The notes under the pieces: generated by a model | Databases searched by the model: none | Told to the model about the DNA's origin: nothing | Seen by the model: only the letters and a program-made list of their open reading frames with translations | Made by a program: the position numbers and the translations under genes | Part shown: positions 54,391-63,947 of the stretch, one piece after another | Position numbering within the stretch: position 1 is the stretch's first letter | Layout: each line of letters starts with the position of its first letter | NCBI GenBank assembly: GCA_016201105.1 | Contig: JACQDN010000020.1 | Location: forward strand, 1-64,000 | Length of the DNA stretch: 64,000 bases | Origin: Pseudomonadota bacterium | Lineage (GTDB): Bacteria; Pseudomonadota; Alphaproteobacteria; Micropepsales; Micropepsaceae | Reading direction: 5' to 3'

Positions 54391-54969
54391 CTAAGCCAAT
54401 CCCAATTCGATCTCGAGTGCGCCGCATAGCATCTGTCCCAAGGCGATATGCATTTCCTGAATCCGCGACGTCGTTGCCGACGGCACGATCAATGCGACAT
54501 CGCTCAGCGCCCGCAGGCTGCCGCCGTCGCCGCCTCCAAACGCAACAGGCACCAGCTTCATCGCGCGCGCGGTTTTAAGCGCCGCCAGAACATTGGGGCT
54601 CCTGCCGGAGGTGGAAATCCCAACGGCCACGTCACCCGGCCGCCCCAGCGCCTCGATCTGGCGCGCGAAAATGTGTTCGAACCCCAGGTCGTTTCCCGCT
54701 GCGGTGAGAGCCGAGCTGTCGGTCGTCAGCGCGACGGCCGCAATGGCCTTGCGGTTCTTGTGATAACGCACGGAAAGTTCGGTCGCGAGATGCTGCGCAT
54801 CGGCGGCACTTCCGCCGTTGCCGAAGAACAGGATCTTTCCGCCCTGCTGGATCGCGCCGACCCAAACGCGCAATATGGCTTCGAAATCGCTGGCCAGCGT
54901 TTCGCGGCAGCGCTTCAGCACGCCGTCGTGCTCGTCCAACTCCGAAAGAAAGAATGTTCGCGCGTCCAT
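54391..54969 (-). CDS. gmhA: Sedoheptulose-7-phosphate isomerase
   Basis: The 192-residue product has the SIS-domain motif KILFFGNGGSAADAQHLATELS near residue 46, VGISTSGRSPNVLAALKTA and IQEMHIALGQMLCGALE. GmhA isomerises sedoheptulose-7-phosphate to D-glycero-D-manno-heptose-7-phosphate, the first committed step to ADP-heptose. It is the first gene of the gmhA-hldE-hldD run and probably of a longer LPS transcript (FkbM, GT4, GT4, GT9, Wzy). Length matches the family (about 190-200). Confidence 0.96.
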   Translation of the reverse strand: MDARTFFLSELDEHDGVLKRCRETLASDFEAILRVWVGAIQQGGKILFFGNGGSAADAQHLATELSVRYHKNRKAIAAVALTTDSSALTAAGNDLGFEHIFARQIEALGRPGDVAVGISTSGRSPNVLAALKTARAMKLVPVAFGGGDGGSLRALSDVALIVPSATTSRIQEMHIALGQMLCGALEIELGLA

Positions 54970-55059
54970 AGGCCAGTGAATCGGTGAAGGTTAGCGGCCA
55001 CCAAAGCCTGGCGCCATTATTGGCATGAAACCCAGGCTACCCCCAACCCCTGTCATTCG

Positions 55060-56772
55060 TTAAGGAATTTGACCTCGTTCTGCGGTCGTAATTGCTTTCA
55101 GACGCGCAAGAACGGCGTCAACCTGATTGCCCCAAGTGTAGCGCGCAAGAGCAACCGCCCGCGCGTTGGCGCCCAGCTGCGCGCGCCACTGAGGAGAGCG
55201 CGCCAGAAACAGGATCGCATCGGCCAGAGCCTTTGGATTGCCGGGTTCGGTCAAAACGCCGAGGCGATTTTCATCCGGATCGGGATGGGATGCATTGGAC
55301 AACTCCGTGACGGAGGGTGACAAGACTTCCGCCAGTTGCTCCAAGCGGGATGCAACAATCCCTTTTGCCATCGCCATGTATTCAAAGAGCTTGGTAGGTG
55401 AGCCGAAGAAGCGCGTTCCGTCGGAATTCTGCAGTTGCGGTGAAACGCAAATGTCGGATGACGCGATGTGAATGGGGCCGAGTTCCTGGCGCACCAATCC
55501 CGCGAAACGGACCCATGGTGCGTACTTTCCGTCCCGCAGCAGCTCACGCACCGCCGGTGCCCGCGGTCCGTCGCCCACGAACAGAAATTTGATTTTCAAA
55601 CGCTGCAGCTCCTCCGCGTCGGCTTCGACGAGGGCGCGAATGGCCCGGGCGAAAATTTCAGCGCCGTGCCAGACTTCGAACGTCCCCAGGAACGTCATCA
55701 CGCAGGCGTCCGGTTCGATCTCCAATCCCGCTCGCAGAACAGCGATGTCTTTGGCGGTAAACCGCGCGGGATCGAATAGCTCTGGATCGACGCCATTGGG
55801 ATGCGCGACGATGCGTTCGGGCTCGACGCCTCGGGCAATAAGCTCATCGCGCAGAATGTCGGACACCGTCACGATCAAGGCTGCGTGACGGAACATCGCC
55901 TTCTCCGCGTCTTCAGCGGCTTGCGAGAACGTCAGCCGACGCCCCCAATTGTTCTGAATCCAAACCTCGGAGCCGTTATATTCCACCACCAGCGGAATGC
56001 CCGCCGAGCGCGACAGCTCCACGCCGGAGAAGTTGCCCAGCGAAAGACGCTGATAGAGAAACGCATGTTCGCTGGAATCGAGCTTTGCGTGCATCTGAGC
56101 CACGATCGCGCGGTGAACGCTTTGCAGGTTCAATTCCAGCGGCAATCCGATGGCTTTTTTCCAGAGCAGCGGCCGACGTGAAGCTTTTTCGCTTCTAAGC
56201 ACAGTGCCGTCGAAAGAAAAATAGTCGACGCCCCATCCCCGGTTAAGCAGCGCGCTGACGACGCCGTTGACATGAGCCAGCGATCCGCCCGCCTTCACTC
56301 CAATCCAAAGATTGGCGTTCAGATAAGCAACAATGCGTGCATTGGCGCGAAGCGAAGCGGTCATTCGCTCTGCTGCGTTCAGCTCTCTAGAGCGCCCATG
56401 GTTGCGCAGCATTGCGACATATCCCGCAACCGAGGCGGCCAATACGCCCAAAGCACTCGCCGCCTGGCTGAGCCGCGAAAAAGCTTCTTCCGTGCCGTCC
56501 CAGCGCAAGACGACGCGACGGCCGGCGGGGATGAGCGAGGCCACGAATTTGAGGATCGGAAGAAGCGCTTCGTCGTTGACGCTCGCCATGGGAACAACAA
56601 CGACATCGCAGCGGGAAAACAGCAGTTTGCGGGCAAGCGCGAGGGATGAAACCTTGCGGAGGTCGGAGAGGGTCCAACTCGCGACCTTGCAGATGAACTT
56701 CGCTTCCAGCGCCTGCCGCGTATCCGAGGAAAGCTTGTAGCGAGAGATGGCGACGACGGATTGGGCGGTCAT
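55060..56772 (-). CDS. GT4 glycosyltransferase with N-terminal extension
   Basis: The 570-residue product has an extra N-terminal part of about 150 residues with no family I recognise, including a hydrophobic stretch (ALGVLAASVAGYVAML). GT4 N-domain LNANLWIGVKAGGSLAHVNG follows. The donor domain contains VTFLGTFEVWHGAEIFARAI-like sequence, KFLFVGDGPRAPAVREL and FFGSPTKLFEYMAMAKGIVA. Classical GT4s are about 370-400 residues. It overlaps the upstream heparinase-like gene by four bases. It probably adds a sugar to the exported glycan. Confidence 0.85.
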   Translation of the reverse strand: MTAQSVVAISRYKLSSDTRQALEAKFICKVASWTLSDLRKVSSLALARKLLFSRCDVVVVPMASVNDEALLPILKFVASLIPAGRRVVLRWDGTEEAFSRLSQAASALGVLAASVAGYVAMLRNHGRSRELNAAERMTASLRANARIVAYLNANLWIGVKAGGSLAHVNGVVSALLNRGWGVDYFSFDGTVLRSEKASRRPLLWKKAIGLPLELNLQSVHRAIVAQMHAKLDSSEHAFLYQRLSLGNFSGVELSRSAGIPLVVEYNGSEVWIQNNWGRRLTFSQAAEDAEKAMFRHAALIVTVSDILRDELIARGVEPERIVAHPNGVDPELFDPARFTAKDIAVLRAGLEIEPDACVMTFLGTFEVWHGAEIFARAIRALVEADAEELQRLKIKFLFVGDGPRAPAVRELLRDGKYAPWVRFAGLVRQELGPIHIASSDICVSPQLQNSDGTRFFGSPTKLFEYMAMAKGIVASRLEQLAEVLSPSVTELSNASHPDPDENRLGVLTEPGNPKALADAILFLARSPQWRAQLGANARAVALARYTWGNQVDAVLARLKAITTAERGQIP

Positions 56773-58766
56773 GTCGAAGCCATCGCCGCTATGCGATACG
56801 TCAGAGATGCCGGCATAGCGCCGTCATACGTCCACAGCACCCGCATGGAGGGCACGACAACGCCATAACTTGGTGCGACGCGGGCGGGCGTCACGGCGGC
56901 CTTCCAGCCGGGCGCATCCCAAGTCAATTCAAATCGCTTGCCGTTCGCCACCAGGACCGCGCGGCGCTCTTCAAACTCTTCGACCGTCACCAAAGGATCA
57001 AAATACAACGGCACGGCAATGCGATGTGCGCCCGCGCCCTCAAACCTGTCTTCAACTTTCAAACGATGATCGCGATGATTCAAATGGAGACGCCGAACCA
57101 CGGTGACAGGGTCTTTCAGCCGCTTGTAGCCACTATGGCTCGCGACGAGGAGAGACGTTTCGTCTTCCATCTTCCAATCGCGAACCTCTGCCCGCGCGTC
57201 GTTGCGCAGAACCCAAAGCTCGCCGGGAACAAACCGGTTGATTTCTTCGTCGTCGATCATCGGCGTATTGTGCGATGCCGTCGAACGGAACCGATTTCTT
57301 TCGCCGATCGCACTCGTATAGAGATAGCAGCCGCTGTCGCTGACGAGCTTTTGGCCGTTCAGCGAAGCTTCAAGGCTGAGAAGATCGTTGTGCGCGTGTC
57401 CGCCTCGCCCGGCAAAGGCAAGATTTCCGCACTGGACAAAGACGTGATCCTCGCCACGCCTCATGACATAGAGTCCGCCGGTCGGAAAGGCTTGGGACGG
57501 CTGGAGATCGGGTTGGGTGCCCAACAGTCGCGCTGCACTCTGTGCGCCACGCAGCCAAAAGACTTCCGCAACCGGCCCGGAGAATTTGCGCGAGAGGCCC
57601 TCATCCTTGAGAAACGCGCTCACCATGGCGATGAGATAGCGATGGTCATTTGGAGATCCGTGGCGCATCGGCAAGGCCCGCGCGTCGTCGGCATCGCCCC
57701 ACAAGGGCGAGGACCCATCTTCGCGCGAATATCCCGCGACGAAGGCCGCCATGCCGCGCAAGCGAGCTTTCCACACTGTTGAAACCCGACGGCTCGACGT
57801 TTCGGCGTAGATCGCGGGCAGAACAAAGAGCTCGCAAACCAGCCGGTGGTAGCCGATCGATCCTTCGCGCACGACCCCGTCATCCAGGACCTGCAGCTGC
57901 ACCTCCCGCTCCAGGGAGCGAAGGCCAAGACGCTGCCAACGCCCGGGATCGGCGCCGTTGCCGAAGAACAATCCCGCAAACACCAGCCCGGCGGCATCCG
58001 AGGTGAAGTGGTTGCCGTTGATGTCGGAGCGTTCCAGATGGCGCTCGGTGAAATCGCCATGGAGATAGAGCGATTTCAAAAACCGGTAGCGAAAATCCGG
58101 ATTCGCGAAGGCTTCACTTCCATGCAGAGCGTGGAACAAAAACGTCAAGGTGAGAATGCGGATGGCCGCTTCCATCGTGCAAGCCCAATTGACGCTCCAC
58201 GCGTAAGGATTGGAGGCAATCCATTGCTCCACAATGTCGCCAGCGCCCGCGGCATAGCGCTCCTCGCCGGTGAGCAAATACATTTGCGCGAGCGGGATCA
58301 GCCATTGCAGGCGGGAAAGTTCCCAAGGCACTTTCACGTCGGCCGGTTCGCCGTAGGCGACAGTTCGCCAGTATTGCGTCGGCCAGCGTATGCCGGATTT
58401 AAAGTCGGTCAGCCAGTCAATCCGAGGCCCCAACTCGATTGGTCCCGAACCCAATAGATCGACGCGATGTGCGAGCGCAGCTTCGGCGCCCGCACGAATC
58501 TGTTCGAACTCGCCGGGACACAGTTTTTCGAATTCCGCCCGATCGACGCGATGGACGAAAGGATAAGGCCGCGAGGCGCAGCGCTCCCAGAGCTCGCACA
58601 CCGAATTGGCGCGGAGGCGGCGGCAGAGCTCGGCTTGCGTGAGCTTTTGTTCCCGGCGCGCCGCCAGCCAGTATTCGCTGAGCGCGCTCATTTCGTACCG
58701 CGAGCGCCAGACCAGAAAACTCGGTGACCTGCGTAAGGCCCGCCGCAAGGAAGATAGAAGAGCCAC
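56769..58766 (-). CDS. Heparinase II/III-like protein
   Basis: From GTG 58766 the product is 665 residues (an ATG at 58691 is also possible). It has the alpha-toroid part (NWACTMEAAIRILTLTFLFH, NGNHFTSDAAGLVFAGLFF) and the catalytic/metal C-terminal part with CGNLAFAGRGGHAHNDLLSL and ASHNTPMIDDEEIN. Heparinase II/III-fold lyases cleave uronate-containing polysaccharides. In biosynthetic clusters, the role is often trimming or release of the product. Heparinase-like, GT4 and AsnB-like genes are consecutive here, all on one strand. No signal peptide is obvious. Confidence 0.85.
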   Translation of the reverse strand: MALLSSLRRALRRSPSFLVWRSRYEMSALSEYWLAARREQKLTQAELCRRLRANSVCELWERCASRPYPFVHRVDRAEFEKLCPGEFEQIRAGAEAALAHRVDLLGSGPIELGPRIDWLTDFKSGIRWPTQYWRTVAYGEPADVKVPWELSRLQWLIPLAQMYLLTGEERYAAGAGDIVEQWIASNPYAWSVNWACTMEAAIRILTLTFLFHALHGSEAFANPDFRYRFLKSLYLHGDFTERHLERSDINGNHFTSDAAGLVFAGLFFGNGADPGRWQRLGLRSLEREVQLQVLDDGVVREGSIGYHRLVCELFVLPAIYAETSSRRVSTVWKARLRGMAAFVAGYSREDGSSPLWGDADDARALPMRHGSPNDHRYLIAMVSAFLKDEGLSRKFSGPVAEVFWLRGAQSAARLLGTQPDLQPSQAFPTGGLYVMRRGEDHVFVQCGNLAFAGRGGHAHNDLLSLEASLNGQKLVSDSGCYLYTSAIGERNRFRSTASHNTPMIDDEEINRFVPGELWVLRNDARAEVRDWKMEDETSLLVASHSGYKRLKDPVTVVRRLHLNHRDHRLKVEDRFEGAGAHRIAVPLYFDPLVTVEEFEERRAVLVANGKRFELTWDAPGWKAAVTPARVAPSYGVVVPSMRVLWTYDGAMPASLTYRIAAMAST

Positions 58767-58776
58767 GAATGCGCCG

Positions 58777-60804
58777 TTAAGCTGCAGAGCGCACGCCGAC
58801 GCCGTCGATCCAGCGTTCGTGCCAAGCCACGAGATTGAAGAGCGACCAAAGATGAATGGCCGCATTGCGCCGTCCCGAGCGATGTTGCGCGATCAAGTTG
58901 CGGACATAGTCGACATTGAACGGCATTTCGCGCAGCAGGCGGCTGCGCAGCAGCACGCGTTCCATCTCGCCGCCGAATTCACCGCGCATCCAATGCGCCA
59001 TCGGCGCGCTGAACCCCATTTTCTTGCGAGTGATGATGTCGTCGGGAATGACGCCTCTGACCGCCTCCTTGAGAAGATGCTTCGCGGTCTTTCCTTTCAC
59101 CTTCAGATCCATGGGAATATCCATGGTGAAATCGATCAATTTGTCGTCCAGAAACGGCACCCGCGGTTCGAGCGACACCGACATGCCGATCTTGTCCACG
59201 CGCATCAAGAGCAGTTCCGGCAGGCGATGCTTGAATTCCGAATAGATCATGCGCGTCAGCACATCGGATCCCGGAACCTGGCTGTCGATCGTGCCGTAGA
59301 TCGCTTCGAAAACGCGGTAGGTGTCAGGCTCAAGATAATGTTCGGGCATCAAGCCCCAGTGCACGGCTTTGCGCGCCGCCGACGAGGCCTGCACGCGACG
59401 AGAATCGATGAGTTCGTCCTTCATCAGATTCCAAAACACCATGGCACCGCTCCAGAAGTGCTCGCGGCCGCGCGCGGCGCGGTCGAAGATATCGGCATAG
59501 ACTTGAAGCTCGATATTGCCCCGCGTCACCGAACGGGCACCCGCCGCCAGCATCTCCTGCACACCACCCGGCACCAGTCGGCGATAGGGCGACCAGTAGC
59601 GTTCATGCAGCTTGAGATAGGCCATGTAGCTGTCGTAGCCGCAGAATTGTTCATCCGAGCCCTCGCCCACCTGCACAACGGTCACGCCGCTGTCATGGGC
59701 GAGTTTCGATACGAAATAGAGCGGAATGCAGACCCAGTCCGCGATCGGTTCGTCTTGCGAGAAAACAAGTTGATCCAAATAACCCGCCATATCGGCTTCG
59801 TCGATCAGGATCTCACGATGATCGGTGTTGAAGCGCTGCGCGACGAGGCGCGCATATTCGATTTCGTTGAGCTCTTTGTGATCTTTGAACCCCACCGTAA
59901 AGGTGCGCAGCGGTTCCTCCGTATACCGGCTCATCAGCGCGACATTGGTGGAGGAATCGATGCCGCCCGAGAGGAACACGCCAAAGGGGACATCGGACAT
60001 CATTCGTTTTCCGACGGCCGCATCGAGGCGTTGCAAGATGCCGTGCTTGCAGAATTCGGTGCGGTCGCGCTCGCTCATGCGATCGAACGTACCCTTGGGA
60101 ATGCCCCGTCCGGGCAAGGAATCCCAATAGCGAACAGCTTTCACGTCGCCCGATTTGGAAACGCGCAGATAGTAGCCCGCCGGCAGCTTGAAGATGCCTT
60201 TGAACATCGTGAGCGGCGCGGGCGTGATGAGCGATGTGAGATAGTGATACATCGCGATCGGCTCGATCTCCGCGCTCACGAAGGGATGCGCGAGGATGGC
60301 TTTGATCTCGGACGCGAAGATCAAGCCCTGCGGACCGTGCCAAAAATAAAGCGGTTTGACGCCGACACGGTCGCGGACGAGATAGAGCGCGTCTTCGTTC
60401 TCGCTCCAGAGACCGAAGGCATAATCGCCCTCGATGCGCTCGAGCAACCCATCGATGCCCCAGCGCGCAAACCCCTCAACCAGAACTTCGGTGTCGGAAT
60501 GATCGGTGCGAAAGACGCGCCCTTCGCTTTCCAGCTGTTTGCGCAGGCCCACATGGTTGTAGACCTCATGATTTGAGGTGACGATCACGCGCCCCGAGCG
60601 GTCCTGCATCGGCTGAATGGCGGCTTCGCTGAGATCGATGATGGCGAGGCGGCGATGGCCGAAGCCAACACGGCCGTCCTGGCTGATCCAGGAGTTGGCG
60701 CCGTCGGGGCCGCGATGGGCCATCGTATCGCGCATATGGGCGAGCGTTCTGGCGTCGATCGGATGCGACGCCGCGAACCCCAAATAACCGCACATGCCGC
60801 ACAT
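58777..60804 (-). CDS. asnB: Asparagine synthase-type amidotransferase
   Basis: From ATG 60804 (AGGAG ribosome site) the product is 675 residues. The N-terminal glutaminase domain starts MCGMCGYLGF, giving Cys2 as the nucleophile, with MAHRGPDGANSW. The synthase domain has PFGVFLSGGIDSSTNVALMS (PP-loop SGGIDSS), QVGEGSDEQFCGYDSYM and RVDKIGMSVSLEPRVPFLDD. The glutaminase motif usually NGEIYN reads NHEVYN, so Gly is His. AsnB-like enzymes in polysaccharide islands may amidate uronates rather than make free asparagine. It is 10 bp upstream of the heparinase-like gene. Confidence 0.88.
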   Translation of the reverse strand: MCGMCGYLGFAASHPIDARTLAHMRDTMAHRGPDGANSWISQDGRVGFGHRRLAIIDLSEAAIQPMQDRSGRVIVTSNHEVYNHVGLRKQLESEGRVFRTDHSDTEVLVEGFARWGIDGLLERIEGDYAFGLWSENEDALYLVRDRVGVKPLYFWHGPQGLIFASEIKAILAHPFVSAEIEPIAMYHYLTSLITPAPLTMFKGIFKLPAGYYLRVSKSGDVKAVRYWDSLPGRGIPKGTFDRMSERDRTEFCKHGILQRLDAAVGKRMMSDVPFGVFLSGGIDSSTNVALMSRYTEEPLRTFTVGFKDHKELNEIEYARLVAQRFNTDHREILIDEADMAGYLDQLVFSQDEPIADWVCIPLYFVSKLAHDSGVTVVQVGEGSDEQFCGYDSYMAYLKLHERYWSPYRRLVPGGVQEMLAAGARSVTRGNIELQVYADIFDRAARGREHFWSGAMVFWNLMKDELIDSRRVQASSAARKAVHWGLMPEHYLEPDTYRVFEAIYGTIDSQVPGSDVLTRMIYSEFKHRLPELLLMRVDKIGMSVSLEPRVPFLDDKLIDFTMDIPMDLKVKGKTAKHLLKEAVRGVIPDDIITRKKMGFSAPMAHWMRGEFGGEMERVLLRSRLLREMPFNVDYVRNLIAQHRSGRRNAAIHLWSLFNLVAWHERWIDGVGVRSAA

Positions 60805-60909
60805 GATTGGCGCTCCTGGCTCAATGACTAACGGAGCACGCGTCCTGGCGCCACTGCTCACCGACCCGCCCGGAGGCCGTGGCAGGCGATGAGTGCGCCA
60901 GGGACTGCG

Positions 60910-63801
60910 TCAGAGGACGGTGTGCAGCGAGGCCGCGGTCAGCGCCAACGAGCCGAGGATCTGCGCGATATCCTTGGTGAACTGCATCGTATCGAACGGC
61001 CTGAGATCGCGCGGCACCACGATCGTCGAGCCTGGAGGCACGCTGTCGCTAAAGCCGAACGAAACCCAACTTGCGCTGGCCGGCCGCGCCGAACCGTCGG
61101 GATAGATGATGAAGGTGCGGCTGTCGTCGGAGTCTTGGGTTTGGCCGCCGGCAAGCTTGACGTAGTCGCTGACCGAAAGATTGCCTCGATATTGGAACGA
61201 ACCGGCGTTCAGAACCTCACCGGACACCGTCACCGTTATCGGCCGTTTGGGTATGTAGACCGTGTCACCCGGCTCCAGGGTGATGTCGAGTTCGGGTTTG
61301 GCGTGCAGCACCGCCGGATCGACAACCGCTGAAATGCGGCCGACCACAGGCGCCGAGCGCACTTGCTGAGCCAAGGTCGTCAAATAGGTGACATTGCTCA
61401 CCCGTTGATCCGGATTGCCGCCCGTCGGCGCCGTCAGCAACGCCGCGATGGCCGACTCCAGCGACCTGGCGCTGCGGTCATTGCCTTCTTTTTCGGCGAT
61501 CGCGGCACGTCTGCGGGTGAACACGGCGCCGAACGGATAAGCCTGATCGGTCAGGCCGCCCGCGCGTTCCAGCACCTGGGAAAGCTTTTCGCTGCGGGTG
61601 ACATCGAACACGCCCGGATACATGACCTCGCCGGTCACCGCGACGCGAGCCCCTTCGTTGTCCGCGAACACGCGGCGGAACCGCACGGTGTCGAACGGAT
61701 GCACGGCGACCTTCGCAAAATCGCTTTCGCGTCCCTTGTAGGCCGTGCGCGAGGTCTTGGACGTGCCCTGCAGAGAATCGAAATCGGTGCTGGTCACTTC
61801 CACCCAGGTCAGGTCCGCGGTTCGCAGCGCGCCGCCCGCGGCCTGCACGATGCTGCGCAGGCTGGTTCCGTCACCGGCAAGATAAGGACCGGGATCGCGC
61901 ACCTGATCGAGGACCCAGACGAGATGTTCGCTGGCCACGCGAACGACAGCTTGTTCGGTCACGCCCATCGCATCGGCGAGATTCTTGGCAATGGTGTACT
62001 GCGTGCTCATATCGAGCGCGGTGGGCTGGACGGTCGTTCCCGGAAGCGGCGGAGCCCGAGACACGTCATTCGGCAACGTCATCCCCGGCTGCAATTGCTG
62101 CGGCGGGAACTGCTGTTGCTGCTGCGGGTACTGCTGGGTGGCGGAATTGGGCGTGCCGAACGGCGCCAGGAGGACGCCGGCGCGGTAGTCCGCCGTCTGA
62201 TTGTTGTAGAGGGTCTGGCCAGGCGACGACATGTTCGGCGCCTGCAACACCGGCGGCGTCTGCGCGTTGGGATTGGTCGCGGCGGGATTGCGGTTCGGGG
62301 TCGGGTTTTGATTGTAGATGCTGTTCGGATTCAGCAGGGAATTCAGATTCTGGTTTGGATTGTAGAGCTGGTTGGGATTGTTCTGCTGCTGGCCGAACGA
62401 CGGCATGATGGTGTTGGTTTCGGGGGGCTCGGCGCCCGCATCGGGAACGGACGCGGCGATGGCCAACATGCGCGCCTGGTTGCTCGTCAACACAAAGACG
62501 TTGTCGTCGTCTTCGAGCGGCACATCGCCCGTACCGGTCAAGATCGGTTCCAGCGAAAAGGTTTTCAGATACCGCGCGTTCGACGTGCGGTCCTTGTGCA
62601 CGATGAAGACGAACATCGGATAAGAGTCTTGTGTCAGCTCGAGGTTGCTGGTGATGACCTTCCCGACAGACGGCGCAAACGCGCGCGGACGGGTGCCCGG
62701 CGACTGCAACTCGCCGCTGAACGTCACGCGGCCGACGGCATTGCTGGGACGCTGATCGACGAACAGGATTTCGCCGTCGCGGACAGCCGAACTGGTCGTC
62801 GCTCGCACCAGTTGCACGCTACCGGTTCGCGAAAGCTCCATCTTGGAGATCTGGTAGGCCCCGGCGATTTCATTGCCGCCGGCCAGCTTGATGAGCGCCG
62901 ACGCAGTGATCGCGGACAAATGGGCCGGAAGCTCGTAGATGCCCTCCCGGCGCACCGCACCCGCGATGGCCACGCTGTGGCCGAGCGGCGGAACATAGAT
63001 GCGGTCGCCGTCACGCAACGTTCCAAGACGCGCATTCGCTCCTTGCGTCAGCACACCGTAGAGGTCGATCACGCGCGATGCGCCTTCGCGAATGAGCATG
63101 ACACCGCGCAGACTGCCTGTTTTCGCAATGCCGCCGGACAGCAAAATCGCGTCCAGCGGACTTGCGAGCGAACTCAAGGTTCGCGTCCCGGGCTGACGCA
63201 CTTCGCCGCTCACGAGCACGGAGACCTGCCGCGCCTCACCGAGCGAGACGAACACATTCGTGGAATTGTAGGCTTGGCGGACTTGGGCTTCGAGATCGGA
63301 GCGAAAATCCCCGAAGCTGCGGCCAGTGGCGGTGATGGGATTCAGTTTGGGAAGGATCACCTGCCCATCGCGATTGACCCGCTGGCGATAGGTGGCGTTT
63401 TCCTGGCCGCGGAATACGACGACGATCTCATCGTCTTGCCCCAGAACGTAACTGTCCTGCGCGGCGCCGACTTGCCCAACTTGAATGGATGTGGGTACGC
63501 CCAGAGAGTCGTAGCCGAACTGAACGAGCGGGCGGCCTGCCCGATCGGAGAAGATTTTTTCCAGACGGGATGGAGGCGCGCGCAATTCGTTGGGCGGCGC
63601 AGGCTGATACGTTTGGATATTCGGCCGGAGCGGTTCGCTGCTGGTATCGACGGAATCCTGATTGCGGTTGCCGGACAACGCCCTCAGGATGTCGTCGGCG
63701 GTCTGGGCCCGCAAAACGCCGACGCTGGCGCTAAGAACGCAGGCGGTTGCGATCAGCGTGGCGAGCACAAAGCGCGGCAGACGGCGGAGCGGTCGTTTCA
63801 T
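60910..63801 (-). CDS. Large multi-SLBB polysaccharide export protein (Wza-like)
   Basis: The 963-residue product has a signal peptide (to about residue 33, RAQ) and no lipobox Cys. The polysaccharide-export domain follows (YVLGQDDEIVVVFRGQENAT, RVNRDGQVILPKLNPI) and then several SLBB domains (VLVSGEVRQPGTRTL, VAIAGAVRREGIYELP, VAVTGEVMYPGVFDV, VTVSGEVLNAGSFQY). Between residues about 455 and 580 lies a long Asn/Gln/Pro-rich linker. Wza-type proteins form the outer-membrane exit of capsules. E. coli Wza is about 380 residues, so this is over twice as long. It is transcribed in the same direction as asnB. Confidence 0.85.
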   Translation of the reverse strand: MKRPLRRLPRFVLATLIATACVLSASVGVLRAQTADDILRALSGNRNQDSVDTSSEPLRPNIQTYQPAPPNELRAPPSRLEKIFSDRAGRPLVQFGYDSLGVPTSIQVGQVGAAQDSYVLGQDDEIVVVFRGQENATYRQRVNRDGQVILPKLNPITATGRSFGDFRSDLEAQVRQAYNSTNVFVSLGEARQVSVLVSGEVRQPGTRTLSSLASPLDAILLSGGIAKTGSLRGVMLIREGASRVIDLYGVLTQGANARLGTLRDGDRIYVPPLGHSVAIAGAVRREGIYELPAHLSAITASALIKLAGGNEIAGAYQISKMELSRTGSVQLVRATTSSAVRDGEILFVDQRPSNAVGRVTFSGELQSPGTRPRAFAPSVGKVITSNLELTQDSYPMFVFIVHKDRTSNARYLKTFSLEPILTGTGDVPLEDDDNVFVLTSNQARMLAIAASVPDAGAEPPETNTIMPSFGQQQNNPNQLYNPNQNLNSLLNPNSIYNQNPTPNRNPAATNPNAQTPPVLQAPNMSSPGQTLYNNQTADYRAGVLLAPFGTPNSATQQYPQQQQQFPPQQLQPGMTLPNDVSRAPPLPGTTVQPTALDMSTQYTIAKNLADAMGVTEQAVVRVASEHLVWVLDQVRDPGPYLAGDGTSLRSIVQAAGGALRTADLTWVEVTSTDFDSLQGTSKTSRTAYKGRESDFAKVAVHPFDTVRFRRVFADNEGARVAVTGEVMYPGVFDVTRSEKLSQVLERAGGLTDQAYPFGAVFTRRRAAIAEKEGNDRSARSLESAIAALLTAPTGGNPDQRVSNVTYLTTLAQQVRSAPVVGRISAVVDPAVLHAKPELDITLEPGDTVYIPKRPITVTVSGEVLNAGSFQYRGNLSVSDYVKLAGGQTQDSDDSRTFIIYPDGSARPASASWVSFGFSDSVPPGSTIVVPRDLRPFDTMQFTKDIAQILGSLALTAASLHTVL

Positions 63802-63947
63802 GCGATTGTTTCAGCGTTGCCAGCGCCTGGAAATCCAGCGCTTCCCCTTTCGGACTCTTACAAATTGAAGGTCAAAGCTGCAAGCCAATCCCTTTACTTA
63901 TTTGGTAAAAACGCTATGAAAAACATGGGATTGCTGGGGCCTCAACT

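Noticed and set aside
58606..60576. A 656-residue plus-strand open frame across the asnB gene
   Set aside because: It is a shadow of asnB. The minus strand has full AsnB motifs and proper spacing, and the plus frame has no recognisable features.
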